The translations under genes were made by a program, and so were the position numbers. The notes beneath the pieces are model-generated. The model did no database searches, had not been told where the DNA came from, and saw nothing but the letters and a program-made list of their open reading frames with translations. From positions 1-27,318 of the IMG/VR virus record IMGVR_UViG_3300010885_076458: a stretch of 27,318 nucleotides of DNA; one strand, given 5' to 3'. This stretch comes from a virus. This document shows positions 1-8,507 of the stretch, one piece after another (position 1 is the first letter of the stretch; every line of letters starts with the position of its first letter).

Positions 1-810
1 AACTGTGCCAATTAAGTTGCCACCTGCAATGTTGGCAGTTGTGGTGATGTTGGCAGCCGAAACCAGAGCTGACACCACATTGCTGGATAAACTCAAGCCA
101 GCAGCATTCAAGTTACCACCAGTGATGTTGCCAGTTACACTAACAGTAGTACCTGTGTGTGTAGTGGCATTGACGTTGGCGCCACCCAGCACATTGCCAC
201 CTGTGATATTACCGGTCACTGACAAGCTACCCAAAGTGCCAACACTTGTAATATTGGTTTGTGCGGCTGTAGTTAACGTACCCACAATATTGGTGCCACT
301 TAGATTACCACCAGTGATGTTGCCAGTGGCCGAAATCACGCCACCAGTTAGATAATTGGCAGCAGTACTATTACCGGTACTAGAAATCAATCCGTTATTT
401 AAGACATTGCCGCCAGTGATGTTGCCTGACACTGACACAGTAGCGCCTGTGTGTGTTGTGGCATTAACGTTGGCTCCGCCCAGGATATTACCGCCAGTGA
501 TGTTGCCTGACACTGACACAGTTCCAGAAATTACTGCGCCGGTTGAGCTTATGGTCAACACATTGGCAGTACCGGCAGCACTGACTGTGACGTTGGCACT
601 GCTGGCCACCACCACATTGCTGGTACCGTTGGTCAGTCCTGTTGCAACCACTGTATTGGCGTTGGCCAATACAGTGACCACGTTACTGCTGTTTTTAAAA
701 TACAGTATGCCGTCAGCATAATTTAAAGACAATTCTCCCAGAGTTAGAGCACCGGCCGTAGGAACTGCCGAAGCCGTGCCACTGCGCTTGATTAGAATTG
801 TGTTAGCCAT
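1..810 (-). CDS. Partial repeat-rich tail fibre, N-terminal 270 residues; continues beyond the left edge
   Basis: The frame starts at ATG 808-810 and stays open to base 1, so the C-terminus lies outside the window. The first 40 residues (ILIKRSGTASAVP...GELSLNYADGILYFK) resemble the short head domain seen at the start of many phage fibres, including the N-terminal domain of major tropism determinant (Mtd). It pairs closely with the start of the 813-2828 protein (ILLKR...GELAINTADGNLF.K). After it come a TNGTSNVVV segment and then repeats such as GNITGGNVL, with ANVNATTHTGTTVSV inserts also found in the 1224-aa protein. The start lies 2 bases after the upstream stop and has no convincing Shine-Dalgarno, so translational coupling is likely. 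Probable role: a structural adhesin. The fibre assignment is inferred from composition and modules. The receptor-binding end is not visible. Confidence 0.85.
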   Translation of the reverse strand, partial: MANTILIKRSGTASAVPTAGALTLGELSLNYADGILYFKNSSNVVTVLANANTVVATGLTNGTSNVVVASSANVTVSAAGTANVLTISSTGAVISGTVSVSGNITGGNILGGANVNATTHTGATVSVSGNITGGNVLNNGLISSTGNSTAANYLTGGVISATGNITGGNLSGTNIVGTLTTAAQTNITSVGTLGSLSVTGNITGGNVLGGANVNATTHTGTTVSVTGNITGGNLNAAGLSLSSNVVSALVSAANITTTANIAGGNLIGTV

Positions 811-812
811 TG

Positions 813-2828
813 TTAGTATGTACCGCCGTCAATGGTATCGTTGGCATTTAACACGCTGACTCCACCTTTGTATACCCCTGTTGTTCCAAGTATGTTACCG
901 CCAGTGATGTTGCCAGTTGCTGACGCAGTACCACCAGTGGCCAAATTACCGCCAGTTATGGTGGCTGTAGCAGATATCAGGCCACCAGTCAACACGTTGC
1001 CACCTGTAACATTACCGGTGGCACTTGATACTCCTTGTACATACAATCCGTTGCTTGCTACCCAAACGTTAGATGTGCTGTTGTAGGTCAATGAAATGTA
1101 CTCGCTGCCAGCTGGACCTACTCCTAATCCACCTCCATTGGCTTGAGCGGCCGATGACGCATTATTGGCCACGTTAATGGTCAAGTCATTGGTGGTAACG
1201 TTGTTAGAATTAATGTAAGTCACATTACCTGTGACACTCAAGTTACCAGCAATAATAACGTTGCCATCCACTCCGCCTGCACCATTTGGATCAATGATTA
1301 TTGTTGCTCCAGCAGCAACAATGTTGGCACCAGTGATTGTGATGTTGCCGTTGGTAAGTGCAGTGGTGGCCACTATGTTGCCGCCAGTGACATTGGCTGT
1401 GGCTGAAATCAATCCGCCAGTTACTAAGTTGCCACCTGTGACGTTGCCAGTGACACTGGCACTTGATCCTGTAATAACCCCACCCACAGTTGAGGCTGCT
1501 GTTACTGTGCCAGTCACACTTGCACTGCTGCCAGTTATTACTCCACCTACTGTACTTGCCGCTGTCACAGTGCCGCTTGCACTAACGCTGGCGGCACTAA
1601 CGGCTGCTGATGTGATCAAGTTGCCACCGGTGATGTTACCAGAGACACTGGATAATCCAGTTACATATTGTCCTGTGGTTGCCCAAACTACCACATTGCT
1701 GGTGCCGCTGATTGTAATATTAGCATTGCCATTTAGTGTTGTAGTAAGGTTTGTAGTTCCATTAGTGAGTGCTGTTGCTGTGGTTGCCGCCACACCAGTA
1801 AGTTGACTACCATTACCAAAGAAGTAGCTGCCAGTGATGTTGCCTGTGGCCGAAATATTGGCAGCAGTGTTGATGTTGCCACCTGTGATGTTGCCAGTTG
1901 CACTCACAGTACCACCTGTGGCCAAGTTGCCACCAGTTACTGAGCCAGATACTGACGCACTTGATCCTGTGATCACGCCACCCACGGTGCTTGCGGCTGT
2001 TTGTGTACCAGTTACGCTGGTACTTGATCCAGTGATTGCCCCGCCGACCACCGAAGCCGCCGTTACAATTCCAGTCACACTAGCACTGCTACCAGTTATT
2101 ACTCCACCCACAGTACTTGCGGCTGTTATGGTACCGCTTGCACTGACACTGGCAGCACTGACAGCTGCCGATGTGATCAAGTTGCCACCAGTGATGTTGC
2201 CACTTGCTGATACCACAGTGCCCAATAAACTTGAACCAGTTATGGTGCTGGTTGCTGATATCAATCCACCTGTTAATACATTACCGCCAGTGATGTTGCC
2301 AGCGGCACTTGCAGTTCCACCTGTGGCTACGTTACCACCAGTGATTGTGTCGCTGGCTGCAACTGTGCCTGCTACACTGACACCAGTGGTGGCAAATACT
2401 GCAACGTTTGCGGTTCCACCAACTCCAACTGTTACATTACCGCCTGAACTGACCACATTGACATTTGATGTGCCGTTGACAATACTACTGCTACTAGTTG
2501 TAATGGCATTGTTGCTGATGCTGGTAATACGTCCTTTGCTGTCAACTGTCACAGTGGGTATACTTGTAGCGTTACCGTATGCGCCAGCAACTACTCCAGT
2601 GCTAGATAATGCGGTGGTGATTGCTGTTTGTCCCGATCCGGTTACATCACCACTCAGTGTGATGGTTTGATTTTGTGTGAGATTAACAATGGCGTCACTG
2701 CCATTGTTAATCTTGGTAAACAAGTTACCATCGGCGGTGTTGATGGCCAACTCGCCCAGTGCCAAGCTGCCAGTTGTTGGAACAGTGGCGGCTGTTGCGT
2801 TGCGTTTTAATAAAATTTGATTGCTCAT
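813..2828 (-). CDS. Repeat-rich tail fibre protein with Mtd-like N-terminus (671 aa)
   Basis: Residues 1-50 form the KR...P..G.LALGELAINTADG head domain. A TNVAVFATTG segment follows, then long stretches of two repeat types: the 17-residue GNVTGGNL.TGG..SAT unit and the 21-residue TAASTVGGVITGSSASVTG unit. A FFGNGSQLTGV motif, common in phage fibres, sits mid-protein. Around residues 520-600 there is a NVTYINSNNVTTNDLTINVANN...GLGVGPAGSEY segment that recurs in the 1544-aa protein. The C-terminus ends TIDGGTY, close to VIDAGSY at the end of the 359-aa neighbour. AAGGAC lies about 7 bases before the ATG. The gene follows the 359-aa gene by 9 bases and precedes the partial fibre by 2, so the three are probably co-transcribed. 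The repeats suggest an extended beta-structured shaft. Function as a fibre is inferred. Confidence 0.88.
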   Translation of the reverse strand: MSNQILLKRNATAATVPTTGSLALGELAINTADGNLFTKINNGSDAIVNLTQNQTITLSGDVTGSGQTAITTALSSTGVVAGAYGNATSIPTVTVDSKGRITSISNNAITTSSSSIVNGTSNVNVVSSGGNVTVGVGGTANVAVFATTGVSVAGTVAASDTITGGNVATGGTASAAGNITGGNVLTGGLISATSTITGSSLLGTVVSASGNITGGNLITSAAVSAASVSASGTITAASTVGGVITGSSASVTGIVTAASVVGGAITGSSTSVTGTQTAASTVGGVITGSSASVSGSVTGGNLATGGTVSATGNITGGNINTAANISATGNITGSYFFGNGSQLTGVAATTATALTNGTTNLTTTLNGNANITISGTSNVVVWATTGQYVTGLSSVSGNITGGNLITSAAVSAASVSASGTVTAASTVGGVITGSSASVTGTVTAASTVGGVITGSSASVTGNVTGGNLVTGGLISATANVTGGNIVATTALTNGNITITGANIVAAGATIIIDPNGAGGVDGNVIIAGNLSVTGNVTYINSNNVTTNDLTINVANNASSAAQANGGGLGVGPAGSEYISLTYNSTSNVWVASNGLYVQGVSSATGNVTGGNVLTGGLISATATITGGNLATGGTASATGNITGGNILGTTGVYKGGVSVLNANDTIDGGTY

Positions 2829-2837
2829 GATTTGTCC

Positions 2838-3917
2838 TTAATAAGATCCTGCATCTATCACTTGATAATCGTTGACTATTTTAAACCACGACGTCCAAGT
2901 CCCACTATAAAGTGTTCTGTCCCACTGAATTTTTACATTGCCTGCTGTGACTGTGCCAGGATAAAATGTCTGGGTTGTTGTAGTTCCGCTGGTGAGAACC
3001 GACAATAATCCCACGTACACTATGCTGTCAACTGGCGCACCTGTGACTCCGCTCCACGAGCTGCGACTTACATTATATGTTCCCATATTTATTAGTGTGT
3101 CCCAATTATCTGGAGCAGTACCGCGATCTATCGCTGCATTTATCGCCGAAATGTTGCCGCCGGTGATATTACCACTGGTGCTGATTATGCCGGTAGAAAA
3201 TACGTTACCACCAGTTATGTTGCCTGTGATTGATATATCGTTTCCACTGGCAGTGACCACACTATTTCCATCAACTGTCAGGGCATTGCCTGTGGTTGAC
3301 ATTACAACATTGCCCATATAAATGGTGCTGTTGGCTATCCAAAGATCTTTCCAGCGATTTGTGCTATTGCCCAGGCTGTATGTTACATTGGCTGTGGGTA
3401 TCAAATTGGCAGTGGCAGAGATGTTGTTTGAACTGACCACCAACACATTGGCTGTGCCTGCTGAACTTATGGCCACCGTGGCATTTGAGTACACTGTGAC
3501 ATTACTGGTGCCGCCTGCAATTGAGTTGGCCATGTAATTTTGTGTGAATGTGAGTGCAGTGTTGCCAATGACAATGGGATTGTCGGTTATTAACTTCCAT
3601 TGTGTGTCAGCATACACTACACCTTCGGTCACCATCACAATCATGCCCGCATCTATTTCGCCGGTTTGATTACCGTCGGTGGTTCTGGTCCAGGTGCCGG
3701 TGGATCCAGACCCCAAAACGCTAACAAGGTATAGCCCGTTTTCGGTGCCGGTGGATTGAGCAGTTACCAAAATACGGTCGTTGGTACTGAGCGTGACTCC
3801 ATCGACCAGTGCCGGTGCTCCGCCCGTCAAGGTGATGTTGGTGGTTGTGACTACTCTGGTGGCTTGTTTGTAGTCTAAATTAAATATCTGTGCAGCACGA
3901 GGTCTGGTTAAGGCCAT
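2838..3917 (-). CDS. Phage tail fibre/structural protein with NGLY and WKDLW modules (359 aa)
   Basis: Residues about 19-130 carry a module widespread in phage fibres: DRILVTAQSTGTENGLY, a TWTRTTDGNQTGEIDAG segment and QWKLITDNP..IGNTALTF. A second module near residues 165-215 (YSLGNSTNRWKDLWIANSTIYMG) recurs in the 2159-aa protein. Two short copies of the GNITGGN repeat follow. The last 90 residues (DNWDTLINMGTYNV...GTWTSWFKIVNDYQVIDAGSY) have no repeats and look like a compact end domain, perhaps a tip. No strong Shine-Dalgarno is visible before the ATG at 3917, only a weak GGATG. The gene follows a strong terminator and is first of a three-gene run that leaves the window on the left. The structural role is well supported by module content. 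The exact position in the virion is not known. Confidence 0.88.
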   Translation of the reverse strand: MALTRPRAAQIFNLDYKQATRVVTTTNITLTGGAPALVDGVTLSTNDRILVTAQSTGTENGLYLVSVLGSGSTGTWTRTTDGNQTGEIDAGMIVMVTEGVVYADTQWKLITDNPIVIGNTALTFTQNYMANSIAGGTSNVTVYSNATVAISSAGTANVLVVSSNNISATANLIPTANVTYSLGNSTNRWKDLWIANSTIYMGNVVMSTTGNALTVDGNSVVTASGNDISITGNITGGNVFSTGIISTSGNITGGNISAINAAIDRGTAPDNWDTLINMGTYNVSRSSWSGVTGAPVDSIVYVGLLSVLTSGTTTTQTFYPGTVTAGNVKIQWDRTLYSGTWTSWFKIVNDYQVIDAGSY

Positions 3918-3938
3918 GGTTCATCCATTAATATCTAG

Positions 3939-3946
3939 TATTTAGC
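3939..3946 (-). promoter_or_regulatory. Possible degenerate late promoter (GCTAAATA)
   Basis: On the minus strand the octamer GCTAAATA matches the last six bases of the T4 late box TATAAATA. It sits between the terminator at 3951-3978 and the 359-aa start at 3917. T4 spacing would place the start of transcription near 3933, leaving a leader of about 15 bases. Two of eight bases differ from consensus, so this is suggestive only. Confidence 0.3.
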
Positions 3947-3950
3947 CAAA

Positions 3951-3978
3951 AAAATAGGACTGCTCAGAGTCCTATTTT
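3951..3978 (-). terminator. Intrinsic terminator after the 247-aa gene
   Basis: An 11-bp perfect inverted repeat (AAAATAGGACT / AGTCCTATTTT) encloses a 6-base loop at 3962-3967. On the minus strand the stem runs into a continuous T tract (3957 down to about 3948 reads TTTTTTT), just after the stop at 3996. It closes the 3996-4739 transcription unit and separates it from the 359-aa gene. Confidence 0.85.
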
Positions 3979-3995
3979 ACAATAAAAATTATAGT

Positions 3996-4739
3996 TTAAT
4001 ATCCAAATCTTGTTCGATAAGCACTCCATTGCGTCTGTATTTCTGATAGAGTCAGCACACCGTCCCATACTTTGACCAGGCCTACATCAGCAGTGGGTAC
4101 TTCTGTACTGGTAGTAGCGTTGGAATATCTACCAAACAATCGTAATCCTTGAAATCCACCGTTTGTGGGCTCGGTACCAAAAGTGGTTGTTGGCACGGTT
4201 GAGTTAGCAACGTAATTTTGCGAGAATGGTGCGCCTGCATTGCCGTTGTATGTGGCCCAGATAAATTGCCAAGCATTATCTTGTGGGGTAGTACCGCCCA
4301 CAAAGTTACCGTTGTAGAAAACGTCCTGAACACCACCACTGTTGCCCCATAGTCCCGCTAACCAATCTGGAGCGGCACTGTTGGCGTTTAACAATCTGCC
4401 CAGTGCTCCGGGTTGTGATCTGTACACCATCATTACTGTATAGTCTTCTGATGTGGCTGAATAATCTGGGCCAAATGTCAAGAAGTCTGTGGGGTCAGGG
4501 GCAGTTTTGCGGAATATTCCGCCGTTGGCAGGATCCCATGACATACTACCGCCAGGGTTCAGTGTTGTTATGGTGTAACCGCCGGTGCCTGCTATGGTGG
4601 TTCCGTCCGCAGGCATAGCTGTATATCTAGCTGCGTCAAGATCAAGAATCAAAGCAGGTGGCACAGGCTCATATCCAATGTGCCAACCTGGGCCTATTGA
4701 CCATCCTGGTCCAATTTGTATACCTTGTGGTAATGACAT
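3996..4739 (-). CDS. Lectin-like (LamG/concanavalin-fold) phage structural protein (247 aa)
   Basis: The protein opens with a short imperfect repeat (IQIGPGWSIGPGWHIG). Residue 28 onward reads like a concanavalin A-like jelly-roll: LILDLDAARY at the start, DYTVMMVYRS and WQFIWATYNG strands in the middle, and GLVKVWDGVLTLSEIQTQW near the end. The last segment corresponds to the final strand and helix typical of LamG-type domains in phage and bacterial surface proteins. No signal peptide or membrane segment is seen. It has no 17-residue repeats, unlike its neighbours. It stands alone between two terminators (3951-3978 and 4764-4785). No late box or clear Shine-Dalgarno precedes the ATG, so it may depend on readthrough from the 1224-aa gene. 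Possible role: carbohydrate binding at the fibre or baseplate. Fold assignment is from sequence pattern only. Confidence 0.85.
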   Translation of the reverse strand: MSLPQGIQIGPGWSIGPGWHIGYEPVPPALILDLDAARYTAMPADGTTIAGTGGYTITTLNPGGSMSWDPANGGIFRKTAPDPTDFLTFGPDYSATSEDYTVMMVYRSQPGALGRLLNANSAAPDWLAGLWGNSGGVQDVFYNGNFVGGTTPQDNAWQFIWATYNGNAGAPFSQNYVANSTVPTTTFGTEPTNGGFQGLRLFGRYSNATTSTEVPTADVGLVKVWDGVLTLSEIQTQWSAYRTRFGY

Positions 4740-4763
4740 AATATTCTACTTATCCAATAAAAA

Positions 4764-4785
4764 GATAGGGCCCGTAGACCCTATC
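4764..4785 (-). terminator. Intrinsic terminator after the 1224-aa fibre gene
   Basis: GATAGGG (4764-4770) pairs with CCCTATC (4779-4785) around an 8-base loop. On the minus strand it is followed by TTTTTATT. It lies 20 bases past the stop codon at 4805 and so closes the long fibre unit that begins at 14987. Confidence 0.8.
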
Positions 4786-4804
4786 CGTTACAGTGTTACC
4801 TGTG

Positions 4805-7800
4805 TTAGAAGCGGCCTACAACAACTTCAATTGTGCCTTCTGCACCATCAAAATCTTCCAGCGCTTTACCAATCACAGTGCCCACTGCTGGCTCCGCTTC
4901 GGCCCTGGCCTGCCCTGATCCGGCTGCCACCATCATGTCACCTTTGCGCACAGTGCCAACAACTGATGTTGGTACCCGTCCGGTCAACGCAATTGCCACT
5001 GCAAACTTGCTGTCCAATCCTTCATTCATTAACAATCCAGGGTTGGTAGATACTACACCAGCAACACGACGATCAGCGTCCGCAGCATCCGCTGTGACTT
5101 CTGCTGTGCCGCCAAACACCAAAACTGTTCCGGGAGCATATGCCGCATCAGCTGTGTATTTCTCTGCCAAGTCAGCATATTGTGCCGTTGTGGCTTTGGC
5201 AAACACTGTGTTGAAGCCAACTGTGCTAGATCCAATATTGCCAACACCGTTTGTGGCACCATTGACAATGGCTGTGACGTTAGCACCTGAATTCACAGTG
5301 AGTTGACCAGCTGTTGTAATATTGCCGCCGGTTACTGTGCCAGTTACTGAAGTAGAACTTCCAGTAATTACGCCACCCACTACTGATGCGGCTGTTACAG
5401 TGCCAGTTACTGAAGTAGAACTTCCAGTAATTACGCCACCCACTACTGATGCGGCTGTAACAGTGCCAGTTACACTAACTGTGGTACCTGTATGTGTGGT
5501 GGCATTGACGTTGGCTCCGCCCAGCACGTTGCCACCTGTGATGTTGCCAGTGACACTGACACTTGATCCAGTGATCACGCCACCAACTACTGAAGCACCT
5601 GTTACTGTACCAGTGACACTTGCACTTGATCCAGTTATAACTCCACCAACTACTGAAGCAGCAGTCACAGTACCTGTAATGCTTACTGTGGTACCTGTGT
5701 GGTTTGTGGCGTTTACGTTGCCAACGTTAATGTTGCCTGTGACCGTTGCTGTGGTTCCTGACAATATGTTGCCGGTGATGTTGCCACCAGTGACGTTGCC
5801 TGTGGCTGAGATCAGACCACCAGTTAATACATTACCACCTGTGACATTGCCAGTGGCTGATGCAGTTCCACCAGTGGCCAAATTGCCACCTGTTACAGTG
5901 GCAGTGGCCGATATCAATCCACCTGTGAGTACGTTGCCACCTGTGACATTGCCAGTGGCACTTGCAGTACCACCTGTGGCCAAATTGCCACCTGTTACAG
6001 TGGCAGTGGCCGATATCAATCCACCTGTGAGTACGTTGCCACCTGTGACATTGCCAGTGGCACTTGCAGTACCACCAGTGGCCAAATTGCCACCTGTGAC
6101 CGTGCCAGTTGTACTCAAAGTGGTACCTGTGGCAGCACCAATGTTGGGAGTGGTCAATACAGCCGACGCTTTGACTGAGATGTTGCCTGAACCGTCAAAT
6201 GCAGTTGTGGTGCCATCAACTTTGGCGCTGATAACTGTGCCAGTTAGGCTGATACCTGCTGAGGTATTGGCTGAGTAAACTTGGCTGGTACTAAAAGTAG
6301 TAAATGTAATGCTGCTGGTACCAAATGTGATTGTGCCTGTGGGCGCATTGACCACAAACGCAGCACCAGCATTGACGTTACCAGCTGTGGTAAAGAAGTA
6401 GTCATTGATACTCAATGCAGTAGTACTGTCAGCACCGTATTCATCTGTGTCAGTTGAACGCACAATGTTGGTGGCGTTGGCCCAGGTATACACCCCGTTG
6501 GTGACTGCATTGGCTTCGTTCTTGACCAAGATACGTGTGCCAACAGTTTGTACATTGGATGTGTCAATCAAGTTGAATGATCCAGTTGTGGTCAACAGCG
6601 CACCCACGCCATTGGCTGCGCCATTGGGTTGAGTGTATGTGATTGTACCGCCAGTGGCCGCAGCCAAAGTGGTGTTGGTAGCGGCTTGAACCGGAGTATG
6701 AAATGCAATGCCAGTTGTGGCAAAATTATCAACATAGGCTTTAGTCGCTACATCTTGATTTTGTACAGGATCACTCACTCCATTGATGTACTTGCTGTTG
6801 ACCACAATGTTGCCAGTGGGTTGTAAATTTAAATTACCTGCGCTGGTGCTGATTGTGAGTGCAGCAGTGTTGCGAACTGTGGGAGCTACCACTGCGGTAG
6901 TTGCCACTGTGTTGCTGCCTGTTACGTTACCAGTTGCGGTAATACCGTAATTGCTGAGAGCAGTCAAGTCAAGGACGCTGGTTGAGAATGTGGCCACTGT
7001 GTCACCGCCTATGGTGACCACAACGTTGCTGCCGATAGCAGGAATGCTTACACTGCTGGTACCGTTTGCAATTTTGTAAGAAGTTGTGGCAGATATGCCA
7101 GTGAGAGCCAAGCCATTGCCAACAAAAAAGTTGCCGGTGACGTTGCCAGTGGCACTAATCAATCCACCAGTTAATACATTGCCGTGTACAGCATTACCAG
7201 TTGAACTCATTATGCCAGCGGTCAATACATTGCCGCTGGTGACGTTGCCTGCTACGCTGAGTCCAGCGGCACTGCTGAATGCAGCTATTGCACTGGGTTG
7301 TGTGGCTGCTGTTGCGGTGGTGTATACTACCACGTTGGTAGCACGGCTGGCATCTGTAAAGTTTTCTGCAGCCACAATGTCTATTCGACCAGTTGAAGAA
7401 TTGCCAAACTGCAATGTTCCGTTGCTGAATCCACGACCTGTAAACTGAGAAACAGTATCGCCCAACAAAGTTTGTGTTGGACTAGCCGCTGTACCTCTAG
7501 CAGTGCGTCCAGTGAATGCTGAATACACAGTTGCACCAAATGCGTCTTGTGTGATGCGAGTTTGCAAACCGTCTTGACTGGTTATGTGCAGGTCTGTTCC
7601 TGTAGTGGTACTGTTACCTGTTACAGGATAGCTCACAGTCTGTGTATTTCCTAAAATAGCAAGTTTGGAATCAGGAGTGGCTGTGCCCACACCAATATAA
7701 CCATTGGTGCCAGTGATGATGTTGCCTGTGGCACTTACAATACCACCTGTTAGATAGTTTGCTGCTGTGCTGTTGCCGGTGGCACTAATCAATCCACCTG

Positions 7801-8479
7801 TTAATACATTACCACCTGTGATGTTGCCACTGGTAATTGTACCAGTGGTACTGATTGTGTTGGAGCCAAATGCTGCCAAGAAGCTGGCAGCGTTGGTATT
7901 ACTATACCCCGCCGGTAATCCAGTGATTTGACTGCCATTACCAAGCAAGTAACTACCAGTGATGTTGCCGGTGGCACTGATCAATCCACCTGTTAATACA
8001 TTACCACCTGTGATGTTGCCACTGGCAATTGTACCAGTGGTACTGATTGTGTTGGAGCCAAATGCTGCCAAAAAACTAGCAGCGTTGGTATTGCTATAGC
8101 CTGCTGGTAATCCAGTGATCTGACTACCATTGCCCAGCAAGTAGCTGCCTGAGATGTTGCCTGTGGCACTTACAATACCGCCTGTTAACACATTGCCACC
8201 AGTAACGTTGCCAGTGGCTGACGCAGTTCCGCCTGTGGCCAAATTGCCACCTGTTACAGTGGCAGTGGCCGATATCAATCCACCTGTGAGTACGTTGCCA
8301 CCGGTGACATTGCCAGTGGTACTAATTATACTTGATCCAGCGTTGATACCGGATGCGGTAACTGCTCCGACTACGCTGACATTACCGGCTGTGATATTAC
8401 CAGTTGCAGATATTGTTGAGGTTGTTGTGATTGCTTGTGAATCACTGATAACGGTATTACCATTAATTTTAATTGCCAT
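4805..8479 (-). CDS. Long repeat-rich tail fibre with ADLAEKY C-terminal domain (1224 aa)
   Basis: The start MAIKINGNTVISDS is a common phage fibre opening, and AAAGGAGA stands about 8 bases before ATG 8479. In order: 17-residue repeats; two tandem 64-residue units with LLGNGSQITGLPAGYSN; a YIGVGTATPDSKL motif followed by a DLHITSQDG...AFTGRTARGTAASP...AAENFTDA module (residues about 255-400); the ~215-residue YVD/NGVY module (about 568-788) shared with two other fibres; more 17- and 21-residue repeats; and a C-terminal domain (about 1097-1224) with QYADLAEKYTAD, VLVFGGTAEVT, GVVSTNPGLLMN, LTGRVP and KGDMMVA. That domain recurs at the ends of phage and bacterial surface proteins and resembles the Peptidase_G2-type autoproteolytic domain, though I cannot confirm cleavage. 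It follows the 2159-aa gene by 28 bases. Confidence 0.92.
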   Translation of the reverse strand: MAIKINGNTVISDSQAITTTSTISATGNITAGNVSVVGAVTASGINAGSSIISTTGNVTGGNVLTGGLISATATVTGGNLATGGTASATGNVTGGNVLTGGIVSATGNISGSYLLGNGSQITGLPAGYSNTNAASFLAAFGSNTISTTGTIASGNITGGNVLTGGLISATGNITGSYLLGNGSQITGLPAGYSNTNAASFLAAFGSNTISTTGTITSGNITGGNVLTGGLISATGNSTAANYLTGGIVSATGNIITGTNGYIGVGTATPDSKLAILGNTQTVSYPVTGNSTTTGTDLHITSQDGLQTRITQDAFGATVYSAFTGRTARGTAASPTQTLLGDTVSQFTGRGFSNGTLQFGNSSTGRIDIVAAENFTDASRATNVVVYTTATAATQPSAIAAFSSAAGLSVAGNVTSGNVLTAGIMSSTGNAVHGNVLTGGLISATGNVTGNFFVGNGLALTGISATTSYKIANGTSSVSIPAIGSNVVVTIGGDTVATFSTSVLDLTALSNYGITATGNVTGSNTVATTAVVAPTVRNTAALTISTSAGNLNLQPTGNIVVNSKYINGVSDPVQNQDVATKAYVDNFATTGIAFHTPVQAATNTTLAAATGGTITYTQPNGAANGVGALLTTTGSFNLIDTSNVQTVGTRILVKNEANAVTNGVYTWANATNIVRSTDTDEYGADSTTALSINDYFFTTAGNVNAGAAFVVNAPTGTITFGTSSITFTTFSTSQVYSANTSAGISLTGTVISAKVDGTTTAFDGSGNISVKASAVLTTPNIGAATGTTLSTTGTVTGGNLATGGTASATGNVTGGNVLTGGLISATATVTGGNLATGGTASATGNVTGGNVLTGGLISATATVTGGNLATGGTASATGNVTGGNVLTGGLISATGNVTGGNITGNILSGTTATVTGNINVGNVNATNHTGTTVSITGTVTAASVVGGVITGSSASVTGTVTGASVVGGVITGSSVSVTGNITGGNVLGGANVNATTHTGTTVSVTGTVTAASVVGGVITGSSTSVTGTVTAASVVGGVITGSSTSVTGTVTGGNITTAGQLTVNSGANVTAIVNGATNGVGNIGSSTVGFNTVFAKATTAQYADLAEKYTADAAYAPGTVLVFGGTAEVTADAADADRRVAGVVSTNPGLLMNEGLDSKFAVAIALTGRVPTSVVGTVRKGDMMVAAGSGQARAEAEPAVGTVIGKALEDFDGAEGTIEVVVGRF
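5341..5466. repeat. 63-bp tandem repeat (21-residue fibre repeat)
   Basis: The segment beginning cagttactgaagtagaact at 5341 recurs at 5404, a period of 63 bp, with only one visible base change across the pair. It encodes the 21-residue unit VTAASVVGGVITGSS.SVTG in the 1224-aa fibre. Related, more diverged copies occur at 5540-5690, at 1460-1590 and 1950-2140 in the 671-aa gene, and once near 11650-11700 in the 2159-aa gene. Confidence 0.85.
5881..6084. repeat. 102-bp tandem repeat (two 17-residue units per period)
   Basis: Two consecutive 102-bp copies (5881-5982 and 5983-6084) differ at one base that I can find. Each encodes 34 residues (an LATGG..SAT unit plus an LTGG.ISAT unit). The first 61 bases also recur identically at 8242-8302, about 2.3 kb away in the same gene. 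The upstream copy at about 5779-5880 is more diverged. Confidence 0.88.
7774..8157. repeat. 192-bp tandem duplication in the 1224-aa fibre gene
   Basis: Bases 7774-7965 and 7966-8157 are two copies of a 64-codon block carrying LLGNGSQITGLPAGYSN, AASFLAAFGSNTIS and one 17-residue repeat. The copies differ at well under one base in ten, mostly at third codon positions; one residue change is TIAS versus TITS. This indicates duplication followed by selection on the protein. Confidence 0.88.
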
Positions 8480-8507
8480 CTTCGTTCTCCTTTAATTTGA
8501 ACTCGGC

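Noticed and set aside
5341-6084. CRISPR-like array, because of regularly spaced repeats
   Set aside because: The repeats are continuous, in frame and coding, with no unique spacers and no palindromic repeat unit.
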